Assembly (NCBI GenBank): GCA_022376925.1
Contig: JAIOJX010000006.1
Span: 63,511,394-63,575,393, forward strand
Length of the DNA: 64,000 nt
Direction: 5' to 3'
Origin: Tragulus kanchil
Lineage: Eukaryota; Chordata; Mammalia; Artiodactyla; Tragulidae
This document shows, piece by piece, positions 1 to 11,699 of the stretch (positions are counted from its first letter, which is position 1; every line of letters starts with the position of its first letter). The notes below the pieces were generated by a model, which was not told the DNA's origin, searched no databases, and saw nothing but the letters and a program-made list of their open reading frames with translations. Made by a program: the position numbers and the translations under genes.

Positions 1-309
1 AATTTCATAAGCTACACAGTAGAAAGGCTCATTCTAGCTATTTTAGACCAAGGGGAGATGTTTAGGAATTGAACCATCTGCCACTTTTTGGCATTTGTGG
101 TTGAACTTGGAATTGTCATGGTACCTTTATGGTTGGCTTTGGAAGTGTCATTTAGCATATACCTCAGCATATACCAAGGTTCAAGGTCTAGTGGAAGTTA
201 ACTCATCCACCGTCTTGGATCTATTTGGTACTAATCAGTTTGTCATGTGCTCGGGCTATGTCATTATTTTAAAGGTTGTACCCTGCCCCATCTCTCCTAT
301 TTTCATAGT

Positions 310-400
310 AGCATTTGGGAAATTCCATAGACAGAGGAGCCTGATGGGCTACAGTTCATGGGGTTACAAAAGAGTCAGACACACCTTAGTTACTAAATAA
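310..400 (+). mobile_element. BovA/BovB-derived SINE fragment
   Basis: The stretch reads as the end of a BovA unit: an 'agaggagcctgatgggctac' block, then a 'catggggtt' block and an 'agtcagacacacc' block. These match the common ruminant BovA tail order by recognition. Only the 3' part is present. It overlaps no gene. Confidence 0.7.
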
Positions 401-412
401 CAAAACAACGGT

Positions 413-743
413 AAGAATAAAACAGAGGGCTTCCCCTGGTGGTCCAGTGGGTAAGGACACCGCCTTGCAGTGCAAGGGGCGCCGGTTCGATCCCTGGCCT
501 GGGAAGATCCCACGTGCCGCGAAGTGGCTGGACTGATGTGTCCAATTACCGAGCCGGAGCTCTGGGGTGCATGCGCCCAGAGCTGGCGCTCTGCAACGAC
601 AGAAGCCACCGCGATGGGAGGCCCACAGGAGCCGAAGAACAAAGACGGATGAAAATAGAGAACTGGAAGACCAATAGAAGTGGCCCGCCCGTCCCCCTCC
701 CTCCCCATCCCACTCCCCCCACCAAAAAAAAGTATAAGACAGA
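413..743 (+). mobile_element. Young tRNA-derived SINE (family 'T'), full length with TSDs
   Basis: The element runs about 427-729. It has an RNA polymerase III A box (TGGTCCAGTGG, 440-450) and B box (GGTTCGATCCC, 484-494), a body with 'cacgtgccgcgaagtggctg', and a C-rich segment followed by an A tail. The flanks at 413-426 and 730-743 match at 12 of 14 positions and look like a target-site duplication. The tRNA-like head resembles ruminant tRNA SINEs. The body after about position 530 does not match the Bov-tA or CHR-2 sequence I know. It is one of eight non-duplicated loci here and is lightly mutated. Confidence 0.85.
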
Positions 744-1344
744 AACACAAGGAAAAGGTAGTTTTTCTAAAAACACTGTATAAAAAAACCATCCTCACAC
801 ATATCAACTGAAAAAATATGTACAACTTAAAGGCTGCAAGTTATGTTTTGTTCTGGGAACTTACTGAGGACTCAAGCTGAGGAGGCAGCCTCTCAGATAG
901 CTTTGCTCCAATGAAATAATGGAGTAGCCAAGATATCCAAGAATTTTTGCTGGAAAAAATGTAATCAAGCATCAAAAAATTACTGTGAATCATAAAAAAG
1001 AACAAGAGTTTCCAAGTTAATTATTTTTAACTTTACTATATATGGAAAGATGTAAGAGTTTGGAATCGAAATTGTCCACTTGCTGCATATCTTAGATACA
1101 TAGAGCCAATATCCTGTTTTCCTGAATCCTGAATTTTTCTCACAGTGCACCATCAGAGGTGGTTGCAGTGGCTGATGGCTTTGATGCGGGCAACATTTAT
1201 TGTTTGCTGAAATAGCAGGCAACATTTTTTTTGTCAGCTCTCATGTACAACTCTCCTCTGATCCAAAGTCATTACTTTAGTGAATAAAGCATGCATACCA
1301 GAAAGAATATTGATTTTTAAGTAATTCATCCTGGACTTAAAACC
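744..1344. other. No gene recognised
   Basis: Unique-looking intergenic DNA. Reading frames here are short and have no recognisable domain, start context or splice structure. Confidence 0.5.
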
Positions 1345-1439
1345 ACCCATTTCACCCCTGCCTCCCCTATCCTTTGGGAGGATAATCTAACTTCCAATTT
1401 TTCCTCACCTGCTAAAGGGTTAAAAGTGTATCTACCTTG

Positions 1440-1672
1440 CAGAAGTTTTGTGAGTGACTGGCCTCCTTTATCACACCGCAAGTATCATCTGGGACCTTGA
1501 CTTGTACATGGTGTGGCCACTGAGCTAAAAAGTGAAGCAGGACTCCTTATCCCCAATGCTATCCTTTCTAGTCCAAAGGGATGTTCTCTCTCCTTTGATG
1601 CTATCTTCAATGGTGTTGTTTTAAGTCATTAAGTTTGTGGCAATTTGCTATGCAGCAATAGCTAGCTGACAC
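1440..1672 (+). mobile_element. MaLR (MLT1-like) LTR, 3' part
   Basis: The block 'gttttaagtcattaagtttg' followed by 'tggcaatttgctatgcagcaatagc' matches the conserved 3' end of MLT1/MaLR LTRs. The upstream part is too diverged to bound with confidence. Confidence 0.55.
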
Positions 1673-1837
1673 ACTTGAAGAAACTGTACAGAAAGCACTG
1701 ACTTTCATATTCAATATTACTTTTTCTGTTATGTCCTGTGAATAAATTTGGTGATGTAGGCCTACCTATAAACCATTTTCTCTATAATAACTGGAGTGAT
1801 TTCTGACTTCCTAAGAGAGATGCCTTTTAACACATAA

Positions 1838-2133
1838 AATCAATCTTTCTAGGGCTTCATTGGTAATTCAGTGGGTAAAGAGTCCACTGGTGCAAGGGAC
1901 ACCAGTTCTATCTCTGATCTGGGAAGATCCCACATGCCATGGAGTGGCTGGACCAGCGTGTCCAATTATGAGCCAGTGCTCTGGAGTGTATGCACCCAGA
2001 GTTGGTGCTCTGCAACAAGAGAGGCCACTGCAATGGAAGGCCCACACAGGCCAAAGAGTAAAGGATGAAAATAAAGAAATAAAAAACCAATAAAAGAGCC
2101 CCATTTAAAAAAAAAAAAAAATCAGTCTTTCTA
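1838..2133 (+). mobile_element. Older copy of SINE family 'T' with TSDs
   Basis: Same body as the copy at 427-729 but more diverged. The head starts at about 1852 and the A tail lies at 2106-2119. Flanks 1838-1851 and 2120-2133 (aatcaatctttcta / aatcagtctttcta) are a 14-bp target-site duplication with one mismatch. Confidence 0.8.
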
Positions 2134-3702
2134 AGGAATATAGAAGACCATAGTAATGTATTCCTGATTGCAATCATTTTATGAGATTCTAAATTTTCTG
2201 TGACTACAATCAGAGTCTGATTATTTTTGGAACCCCAGCACACAACATAGTGTTTCCCATATGGCATATTCTTACATTTATGTTTTATTGAATTAATGAG
2301 GAAATTCTAATTCAGAGGCTTTATTAATCAAGATGATCTTGTCTCTATATTTTATAGCACTTGGATAATTACAGTGTTACTGAGAGATAATATGATTCCT
2401 TGGGATTAAATATTTCTTCTCAGATACCGACTTTGTCTTTCCCCCAGTTATTTCAAACAATTTCCTGTAATAATCACCAGTGATACTGCTTGAGTAAAGT
2501 ACTCAGCAATGTAAAAAACTGTTGCCAAGCCTATATTGAATAATTCTTAACTTTCTTATTATGTGAGTCTTTATTAAACCACAATCATGTTTTCCTGAAT
2601 TCACAGGGGTCCCCTTTCCTATCACTGTGGCTACTGAATGAGGCAGGAAATCCTGGCGGGGAGCACCAGAAGAACTGAAGTGAAAGCTCCTCCACTCACA
2701 GCAAGTATACTTCTTCATCTGGCTGAGAAAATGGCCTGTATGCTACCTATCTAGAAAATACCTCTCCTGATGTCCCTTGCTTCTGCAAACATCATAAGTA
2801 CTCTGTAAGAGAAAAAAGGATTTAATTTCTCTTAAGTACTTCATTCACTTCCCCTTTTCTGCATCCATTCATGTGGTACTCCATTGAGATGAGGAAGTCG
2901 TGGTTAAACAGTAAATCGACAGGAAGCAAAATGAATTCTTACCCATCATACATTGGAACTCCTCCTGAGCATCCCTTTTGCACACAGGTGATGTCAGGGG
3001 CACTGGTTTGAGAGCAGAGATTTGTAAAGTCTATGGAATGTGAAATCAAATAGACTTGGAAGGGAAGAGGAGAGACATTCACCAAAGAGGAGAAACAGGA
3101 AGAATACAGCATGAATGCTTCCTACACTTTGCCTGTGGAGTTCATGCTCTCAAAGGAGGTTAGATTGCAGAGAAGGGAGGAGAAACACTCAGGTTTTCCC
3201 CAGAAAGGGAAAAGCAAACCACTGTAGGCAGATGTTTGTATGTACTATAGGAGTAATATTGAATATGAATCATAATACTTATGTTTCCACAGATATTGTT
3301 GCTTAAAATGAGGTATGTTTTGAAGTGATTGCATTTAAAAAATAGAAGATTTTTAAAAAGGTATACAGAACTGAGAAACCTGCAAGAGGAGAAAATGGAG
3401 GTTAATAAAGACCAGGAACTATAGAACCAGTTTATCTCTACTGTCTCCCCTTGCCTGAGTCTTCCAGGGGAACCAATGTCTGTCTTCTCTGTCATTGTAG
3501 CACTTTGTACACATCTCCTATAGCAAAGGTACCATGGAAAATGCACTGACACATTTTTCCTCTCTACCTTAAGTGACTGGAATAGTGATAATATTAAATA
3601 CCTATTGAATGATGAATGTGTATGTGAATGGATAATTAAATGCAGTCTATTCCTGTGGAGCAAATGTGTTCCAGCATCTTTGGGAAAAGTATTGTAACAC
3701 AG
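2134..3702. other. No gene recognised
   Basis: Intergenic sequence. I looked for further MMP-like exons (PRCGVPD-type, FDGP-type) to accompany the relic at 3703-3855 and found none. Confidence 0.5.
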
Positions 3703-3855
3703 GAAAATCTGACAACCTTGCCACACATGACCTGGTTCATTTCCTTGGATTGCTTCATACTGGCAATATTGTTTCTTTGGTATATCCCAAATATATCTAC
3801 CCTGGTGATGTCCAACTATCTCAGAAGGACATCAATGCCATCTAGGACACCTACA
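3703..3855 (+). pseudogene. Decayed MMP zinc-site exon (exon 5-like, MMP1-like)
   Basis: From 3726 one frame reads HDLVHFLGLLH, then, after six residues, VYPKYIYPGDVQLSQKDINAI, and then a stop (TAG 3843-3845) followed by D-T-Y. This follows the collagenase exon 5 order HExGHxxGxxH - (L/M)YP.Y - GDVQL.QDDI.GIQ. The GDVQL segment is most like MMP1. An acceptor AG lies at 3701-3702 and a GT donor at 3856-3857, giving 153 nt against 162 in MMP8. Decay is clear: Glu to Asp and Gly to Val in the zinc motif, loss of the Met-turn Met, about 1 nt missing just before 3726 (5 nt where 6 are expected), and the stop codon. The frame evidence is direct; the MMP1 affinity is inference. No other exons of this gene were found. 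Confidence 0.75.
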
Positions 3856-4148
3856 GTGAGTACAAAGAAGAGCACCTTCCAAAGCATTTGTCGGTTTATA
3901 TATGTATTTGAAATAAACAGCTAGTAGCTGTGTTTTCCTAACACAGAGTCTTCATTCAAAGTGTTTTTCTATTCATGTATTATGCCAGTTTAGCCTTAGT
4001 TAAGAACTTCATTTATTTAGTGAGTACCTTCCAAAAATCCCATCCAGGAAAAAGAACCACTAGTACCACAAGCCTGTAATAACAAGTTAACACTGGATAC
4101 TGTTACCAAAATTCTTGGGGTATTTTCCTTCTTAAAAACAGGTATAGA

Positions 4149-4380
4149 GGCTTCCCTGATGGCTCAGTGGTAAAGAATCCACCTTCCAATACAGGAGACA
4201 TGAGCTTGATACCTGATCTGAGAAAATCCCACATGCCATGAGGCAATTAAGCCTATGCATCACAACTATTGACTTTGCTCTAGAGCCCAGGAGCTTCAAC
4301 AGCATGTGCCCTAGTACCCATGCTCTGCAACAAGAAAAGCCACCTTAACGAGCACCACAACTGGAGAGTAACCCATATGT
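4149..4380 (+). mobile_element. tRNA-derived SINE (CHR-2/Bov-tA-type)
   Basis: Starts 'ggcttccctgatggctcag' and continues with the 'aagaatccacc', 'atgccatgaggcaattaag' and 'ctctagagcccaggagc' blocks typical of the cetartiodactyl CHR-2-type SINE. Plus orientation, moderately diverged. Confidence 0.75.
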
Positions 4381-6603
4381 TACATATTTTTAAGTTGTTC
4401 TGATATTTCATTAAGTGTTCTTTATGTTGCTCTAGTCGTATATATTCCATTTTTAATATTCAGAGTATTGCATTTGCATTAAATGACATAGTATTCAAAA
4501 AAGTTTTTATCACATATAGACCACTCAATCTTCAAAAAATTCATGAAGTAAAAGATATATAAGGACTTCACTCAAATACTACCACACACACCAATATTAA
4601 TATATAGAGTTAGGCAGACAGGATTTGCCTCATTAAAGACCACAGGCTTATTAGTAATTGAGTGAGAAATGATTTTTCAATTCCTTTCACTACTTCCCTG
4701 TCTAGGATAATAAACACGTTAGTGAGAGTAAATAGGTTGCTCTGAATAATACCACCTTAATCAGATCTTTACACTGTACTGAGGGCAATGTAGCCTGCAG
4801 ACCAGACAGGAAGGGCACCATTTATGTTTCCCAAAGCCTGTGATCCTGACAAGCCTCTGTTTTTCTGCAGAGAATGGAAGAAGTCATTGCAGGGAGAATC
4901 CCCCTGAGTTCATGGGAACATGCCCTCAGGCAGATAAGGGCAATCACACATCATAGTGTCCTCCAGAGAGGAACAGAAATCTGGGAACTCCTTCTGAAAT
5001 GTGTGGATTCAAAAATTCTGAGGTTCTGCTCATATATGTGAGTCTGACCTCCTCTTCCCACCAAACTTATAAGTTGAAGGCTAGGGAGACAAATTATACT
5101 TTCTGTTAGTTTTGGTGCTCCAAAAGATGAAAATCGCTAGCAATTTGAAGGGAGTCAACATGTCTCCCTGATCCTATAAACTGCTTGATGATTCTTACCA
5201 TTGTGTGTCAATACTTAGACAAGAAAGAAATCCAAGATAATGTGGATATTACTATAATGCATTTTCATTTGTATTGGCAAATATATATGCATGGATCAAT
5301 ACTGGAAGATATATATTTTTTTTCTTTCCTCCTTCCTTTCTTTTTCCCTTCCTCCTTATCTCCAACCCTTTCTTATTTTCTTTCTTCCTCATCTTCTGTT
5401 TCAATGGCAAGCTCTTAGTATGTCAGGAAAATCCTCTCTAAAACAATTCTGTTAAGAAAAAGTTCCATTTGGCAGAAAGAGTTCAGGTCAAGTTGTAATC
5501 TGGCAATGAAAGGAACTGCTCAGAACATTCCCTGTGACCTTAAGGGAACTGAATATATACACTTGAAGGAACTAAAACCTAGTCTTGGTCACAGATTTGC
5601 ACAAGGTTCTTAGCCACTTTGGGGGAAGGCTGATGCAGGGACTGACACAAGGATTTGGAAGAACATAGTTGGTCTGGAGGTGATCCCATGAGACATGGTC
5701 AAGAAGTAAGAAACTGAGACAGATAAGGAAGCAGAGACAAACAAGAGTGAGCCCATGAGTAGGTTACCACTGTGGCCAACAGGGGCCCAGTTCCAGTTCA
5801 GACCCCTCAAAGTCCTCAAAGAACATCTTTTAGAACTGTCCTGCCAAAAGACAAGGGACCTGGGGTATTCTCCACCCACATTTCCCCTCCTTGTTTGAGG
5901 ATGGCCCTGAAGATATCACCTGTTGGCACCTAGGATGGTGCTGCACTGGCCCAGCCTACTCCTGGGCTCAGGAAAGCTCACGTCTGAGAAAGATTGATGG
6001 GGACCATCTGCCAAAACTGCATGTGACTTTGCTGGTGGGTCCAGGGAGTTGGGCTTCAAGAGTGTCTGCTAGAGAAACTGACAAGGAAGATTCTTTCCAT
6101 GCTTCAACTTTTGTAGGATCCTTTATTATTTTCCAAGGCTGGCTGACTGTGATGCTTCCATTTGGTTTCTGTAGTTTCGAGAACACTTGTGTCAGCCCAC
6201 ATGGAAGTCTCTGGTGTGCTGTTATTCCAATATCTGTGACTGAAATAAACAAAACTCTTAGCTGAAAGATCATAATAAAGAACAGTTCAGTCTGAGCAGC
6301 CATTGACACTTACTAGCCTTGAATATCTCTAGCCTCCTGAAGTCAACATGACCTCACCCCATCTACTTCTATGTAGGACTTAAGTGAGACAGTAAATAAT
6401 ATAGGCAAAGTACTAATGTTGGAAGTGGTTACTTTTGTGGATGTTGTGTTCCAGAGATAAGAACATCTGTAAGTCAGTCAGAATGCTGGCAGTTAGATAG
6501 AACCTGTTACTTTCCTTTAACATATGCACAGATGCCTTCTGTGCAATATATCATTCTAATTTCATTTCTAATTTCTGACTAGTACTATCAAATGGACTTG
6601 AGA
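4381..6603. other. Intergenic; polypyrimidine stretch, no gene recognised
   Basis: A pyrimidine-rich run lies at about 5314-5400. Frames near 5610-6309 on both strands have no recognisable domain. The PKACDP-like codons near 4830 are discussed under rejected items. Confidence 0.45.
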
Positions 6604-6607
6604 TTGC

Positions 6608-6733
6608 TTGTGCTCAGTAGCTCAGTTGTGTCTGACTCTTTGTGACTCTAAGGACTATAACCAACCAGGCACCGCTGTTCATGAAATTTCCCAGGCAAGA
6701 ACAGTGGAATGGGTTGGCATTTACTTCTCCTGA
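6608..6733 (-). mobile_element. BovA/BovB 3' fragment
   Basis: Reads in reverse as a BovA unit: 'ctcagttgtgtctgactctt', 'tttcccaggcaagaacagtgg', 'gggttggcatttacttctcc'. Diverged and truncated. Confidence 0.7.
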
Positions 6734-7163
6734 GATTGCTTACAAAGTTGTTAGTAGAGATGAAGCCTTACTTCTTAAAGTAAAGCTTCTGATTTTTTTC
6801 CAGTCAATATTTTTGTGAGTTAGGTTTTTTTGTTAGTGTTTTAGTTGAAAATTAAGGCAGTAGAGGATTTTTTAATCCATGGGCTTCTCTTGAAAACTAG
6901 TAATTTCACCTACCAAGTCCATGACACTGTGATGGTGATTGAAATTTATAAAGTTTGTTTCTCAAAAAATTTAATGACATATCAAATGACTGGAGTCCTA
7001 ACTTTGTTTACCTACTGATTGTGATACTAGAATGAAGAAACTTTGGTCTCGTGCAAACTGAAAATATATTTTAAACACATTTCACATTATTAGGTGTGTT
7101 CAATCATAACTATTATATATATATACACATATATATGTACTTGTACTGACCTATATATAGTAC

Positions 7164-7231
7164 TTGTACTGACCTAGACAAAGTTTATATTTACATATAT
7201 ATATATATAAACTTTGTCTAGGTCAGTACAA
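7164..7231. repeat. Perfect 27-nt inverted repeat (hairpin)
   Basis: Arms 7164-7190 and 7205-7231 are exact reverse complements around a 14-nt AT-rich loop. The same structure recurs at 8269-8336 through duplication A. Confidence 0.9.
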
Positions 7232-7282
7232 ACAGACACATTGAAGTAACTATTGATTATCTACATTAATATATAATGGAGG

Positions 7283-7540
7283 GCTTCCCTGATGGTCCAA
7301 TGGGCAAGGACACCACCTTACAGTGCAAGGGGCTCCGGTTCTATCCCTGTCTTAGGAAGATCCCACGTGCTGCGGAACGGCTTGACTGACTGATCCAACT
7401 ACCAAATTGGAGCTCTGGAGTGCATGTGCTCAGAGCCAGTGCTCTGCTGCGGGGGAGACAGCTGTGATGGGAGGCCCACACAGGCCAAAGAACAAAGATA
7501 AATAAATGAAAGATCAATAGAAGTGGCCAATATATAAAAA
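7283..7540 (+). mobile_element. SINE family 'T', older copy
   Basis: Head 'gggcttccctgatggtcc' and the family body 'gaagtggcc' just before the AT-rich 3' flank. AT-rich flanks (taatatataatg / caatatataaaaa) suggest a target duplication. It has a duplicate at about 8388-8645 inside duplication A. Confidence 0.75.
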
Positions 7541-7546
7541 TATGTA

Positions 7547-7720
7547 TAAATATATAATGAAAACTTGACTGGGGAAATATATCTATATATCTATATGCAT
7601 AGATACATAAAGATCTCTATATCAATATATAGACATAGATACAGATATAGATAATGGCCCAGTTAAAATTTATATATTTATGTACTTTTATTTTATTATT
7701 TGTATATATATTTCATTTCT
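7547..7720. repeat. Degenerate AT/GATA-like simple sequence
   Basis: Runs of tatata, atctat and atagat units, duplicated at about 8652-8825, with a related stretch at about 9240-9480. Interspersed with a recurring CCACATTTACA motif. Confidence 0.7.
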
Positions 7721-8387
7721 TGCAAATGTGGCCTGAGCCAATATGGCTTTACTAAGTATATGTATCTACATATTTTTATCCATTTGTACAAAAAAATAAA
7801 ATAAAAATAAGAAACATATACAGTGACAGAGAGGAAAAGAGAGAGAGTGATGCTGACTCAAGGCACATTTACAAAAATGGAACATACAACTAGATGAATA
7901 GGGCTTCCTTAGTGGCTTAGGTGGTAAAGAATCCACCTGCAATGCCAGAGACCCAAGTTTAATCCCTGGGGAAACCCTGGAGAATGGGCTTCTCTTGAAA
8001 ACTAGTAATTTCACCTACCAAGTCCATGACACTGTGATGGTGATTGAAATTTATAAAGTTTGTTTCTCAAAAAATTTAATGACATATCAAATGACTGGAG
8101 TCCTAACTTTGTTTACCTACTGATTGTGATACTAGAATGAAGAAACTTTGGTCTCGTGCAAACTGAAAATATATTTTAAACACATTTCACATTATTAGGT
8201 GTGTTCAATCATAACTATTATATATATATACACATATATATGTACTTGTACTGACCTATATATAGTACTTGTACTGACCTAGACAAAGTTTATATTTACA
8301 TATATATATATATAAACTTTGTCTAGGTCAGTACAAACAGACACATTGAAGTAACTATTGATTATCTACATTAATATATAATGGAGG

Positions 8388-8645
8388 GCTTCCCTGATGG
8401 TCCAATGGGCAAGGACACCACCTTACAGTGCAAGGGGCTCCGGTTCTATCCCTGTCTTAGGAAGATCCCACGTGCTGCGGAACGGCTTGACTGACTGATC
8501 CAACTACCAAATTGGAGCTCTGGAGTGCATGTGCTCAGAGCCAGTGCTCTGCTGCGGGGGAGACAGCTGTGATGGGAGGCCCACACAGGCCAAAGAACAA
8601 AGATAAATAAATGAAAGATCAATAGAAGTGGCCAATATATAAAAA
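8388..8645 (+). mobile_element. SINE family 'T' (second copy within duplication A)
   Basis: Same element as 7283-7540, carried by duplication A rather than a separate insertion. Confidence 0.75.
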
Positions 8646-9007
8646 TATGTATAAATATATAATGAAAACTTGACCGGGGAAATATATCTATATATCTATA
8701 TGCATAGATACATAAAGATCTCTATATCAATATATAGACATAGATACAGATATAGATAATGGCCCAGTTAAAATTTATATATTTATGTACTTTTATTTTA
8801 TTATTTGTATATATATTTCATTTCTTGCAAATGTGGCCTGAGCCAATATGGCTTTACTAAGTATATGTATCTACATATTTTTATCCATTTGTACAAAAAA
8901 ATAAAATAAAAATAAGAAACATATACAGTGACAGAGAGGAAAAGAGAGAGAGAGTGATGCTGACTCAAGGCACATTTACAAAAAATGGAACATACAACTA
9001 GATGAAT

Positions 9008-9216
9008 AGGGCTTCCTTAGTGGCTTAGGTGGTAAAGAATCCACCTGCAATGCCAGAGACCCAAGTTTAATCCCTGAGTTGGGAAGATCCCCTGGAGAAT
9101 GGCAACCCATTCAAATATTCTTGCCTGTAGAATCCCATGAACAGAGGAGCCTGGTGGGCTCCAGTTTATAGGGTTGCAAGGAGTTGGAAATGACTGAGCG
9201 ACTAAACGAACACACT
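9008..9216 (+). mobile_element. Bov-tA SINE
   Basis: tRNA-like head 'gggcttccttagtggcttag' joined to a BovA body ('agaggagcctggtgggct', 'gggttgcaaggagttgg', 'actgagcgactaaacg'). The truncated copy at about 7909-7985 is the end of duplication A copy 1. Confidence 0.85.
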
Positions 9217-10167
9217 AGATGAATACTTGGCCTGTGTCAGTAGGTCAATATATCTAGATGTATGTATCAATATCCCTAATTCTATATCTAACTACCCACC
9301 TAGTCCAAGTTTCCATATCTATAGGAATATCTATATACTTATATCTCTATTAATGTATTAACTCAGGCCACATTTACAGGAAGTATAGATGTTTATATAT
9401 ATAAAAACTTGTCTTGGGTCAGTATACATATCTATAGATCTAAAAGCAGATCTCTCTGTATAGATGTAGATGCCACATTTACAAGAAATGGTACACAAAT
9501 ACTTGTTCCTTGGAGTTCTGAGAGAGTCTGTAAATATGAAAATTTAAGGGAGGTGTGGAATGACTCCCACATGTACTGTCCACATGGGTGGATGAGCAAC
9601 AGTGAATTGATGGACAAAAATGCATGAATTTTTCCCTTTCCAGTGATTCCAATAACCAGCTCTGGTTTTGTGCTCATTGTGATAATGTTCAGATCTTTAA
9701 AAACACTCAGGAGTTTGGCTTTTGCATGCACAAAATATAAAGACACTTGATCCTATAGCCAAGCTAACATGAATAATTTAAATAGTTTAAGTAAAGAATC
9801 TTGAAAAAGATGGGTTTAAAGCATACATCATGAAAATAAGGGTTTATATAGATGAAGCTTTTGTGAACTGAAAATGTAGATTTGTGCAGGAATACTCTGC
9901 CTTCATGATGCAAGAGAAATTACTATTTTGTGGCAACTAAATGAACAAACACAGAAGCCTTTGCCAAGACCCAGCTGAGTCAGGAATTCAGGGGTGCCTT
10001 CCAGTCAGATGTAGAAGTGTGCCCTCCCATAGTCCCTGTCCAGCTGGAGAAGTAAGCCAGTCACACTAGATAGAAACACTTGACTCAAGTGTACCTCACT
10101 TTGGAATAAAGCCCTCCATCCACCTAGTATGTAGTGAACATCTGGAGGAAACATTGACTACTGTCTT

Positions 10168-10366
10168 CTAGTGTGCATATTCGATCATGTCCCACTCCTT
10201 GTGACCCCATGGCCAGTAGCCCACCAGGCTTTTCTGTATATGGAGTTTTCCAGGCAAGAATACTGGAGTGGCCATTTCCTACTCCAGGGGATCTTTCCCA
10301 CCCAGGGATCAAGCCCACATATTCCTGTATTGGCAGGAAAACTGTTTACCACTAAATCTATCTGTT
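10168..10366 (-). mobile_element. Bov-tA SINE
   Basis: Reverse-oriented BovA body ('catgtcccactccttgtgac', 'ccaggcaagaatactggagt') followed by the tRNA-like part ('tattggcaggaaaactgttt'). Confidence 0.8.
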
Positions 10367-11252
10367 TTCCAGAGTTTCAGGCAAACTGTTTTCACAGCTA
10401 ATTTTCTAACTGATGGTCAGTAAATACTTGGTCTTTAAGGGACATCAGATGCTGCCCAGTTACCCCGAGTACATTTACAGTTCCTTTGGCTTGCTGCCAT
10501 TCATGAGGAGAAACCAGAAAGACATACTTATTTGTTGACAGTGAGTCTGGAGGTAAAGACAGACATTTACAAGAAATGGTACACAAATACTTGTTCCTTG
10601 GAGTTCTGAGAGAGTCTGTAAATATGAAAATTTAAGGAGGTGTGGAATGACTCCACATGTACTGTCCACATGGGTGGATGAGCAACAGTGAATTGATGGA
10701 CAAAATGCATGAATTTTTCCCTTTCCAGTGATTCCAATAACCAGCTCTGGTTTTGTGCTCATTGTGATAATGTTCAGATCTTTAAAAACACTCAGGAGTT
10801 TGGCTTTTGCATGCACAAAATATAAAGACACTTGATCCTATAGCCAAGCTAACATGAATAATTTAAATAGTTTAAGTAAAGAATCTTGAAAAAGATGGGT
10901 TTAAAGCATACATCATGAAAATAAGGGTTTATATAGATGAAGCTTTTGTGAACTGAAAATGTAGATTTGTGCAGGAATACTCTGCCTTCATGATGCAAGA
11001 GAAATTACTATTTTGTGGCAACTAAATGAACAAACACAGAAGCCTTTGCCAAGACCCAGCTGAGTCAGGAATTCAGGGGTGCCTTCCAGTCAGATGTAGA
11101 AGTGTGCCCTCCCATAGTCCCTGTCCAGCTGGAGAAGTAAGCCAGTCACACTAGATAGAAACACTTGACTCAAGTGTACCTCACTTTGGAATAAAGCCCT
11201 CCATCCACCTAGTATGTAGTGAACATCTGGAGGAAACATTGACTACTGTCTT

Positions 11253-11451
11253 CTAGTGTGCATATTCGATCATGTCCCACTCCTTGTGACCCCATGGCCA
11301 GTAGCCCACCAGGCTTTTCTGTATATGGAGTTTTCCAGGCAAGAATACTGGAGTGGCCATTTCCTACTCCAGGGGATCTTTCCCACCCAGGGATCAAGCC
11401 CACATATTCCTGTATTGGCAGGAAAACTGTTTACCACTAAATCTATCTGTT
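11253..11451 (-). mobile_element. Bov-tA SINE (second copy within duplication B)
   Basis: Identical to 10168-10366; present twice only because of duplication B. Confidence 0.8.
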
Positions 11452-11699
11452 TTCCAGAGTTTCAGGCAAACTGTTTTCACAGCTAATTTTCTAACTGATG
11501 GTCAGTAAATACTTGGTCTTTAAGGGACATCAGATGCTGCCCAGTTACCCCGAGTACATTTACAGTTCCTTTGGCTTGCTGCCATTCATGAGGAGAAAAC
11601 CAGAAAGACATACTTATTTGTTGACAGTGAGTCTGGAGGTAAAGACAGACCCTTGGAGACCTTAGCACATCAGATCCCTCCTTAGTGGAAGAAGAGTTG

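Larger units (their letters stand above)
6881..9090. repeat. Direct duplication A (about 1105 bp, two copies)
   Basis: Copy 1 is 6881-7985 and copy 2 is 7986 to about 9090. They are near-identical, including an AT microsatellite, a hairpin and a SINE. The last 25 bases of copy 1 (7961-7985) are a shortened version of the copy 2 end. Likely an assembly overlap (inference). Confidence 0.9.
9475..11650. repeat. Direct duplication B (1088 bp, two copies)
   Basis: Copy 1 is 9475-10562 and copy 2 is 10563 to about 11650. Differences are mostly single-base homopolymer changes (for example gggagg / ggagg, ctccca / ctcca, gacaaaaat / gacaaaat). Confidence 0.9.

Noticed and set aside
427..825. Overlapping 114-153 codon frames on both strands as genes
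   Set aside because: They lie in a GC-rich SINE. The same frames recur at 16628-17002, 17447-17944, 23163-23480 and 28368-28787, all in copies of the same SINE.
4825..4870. PKACDP-like codons as a relic exon 6 of the MMP pseudogene
   Set aside because: The bases near 4829-4846 can be read as PKACDP, like the start of the MMP hemopexin exon, and they lie downstream of the pseudo-exon. The following codons do not continue the match and no acceptor is evident, so I treat it as chance.
5891..6309. Frames of 113-124 codons on opposite strands
   Set aside because: No recognisable domain, no repeat identity and no promoter or splice context; overlapping frames on both strands suggest chance.
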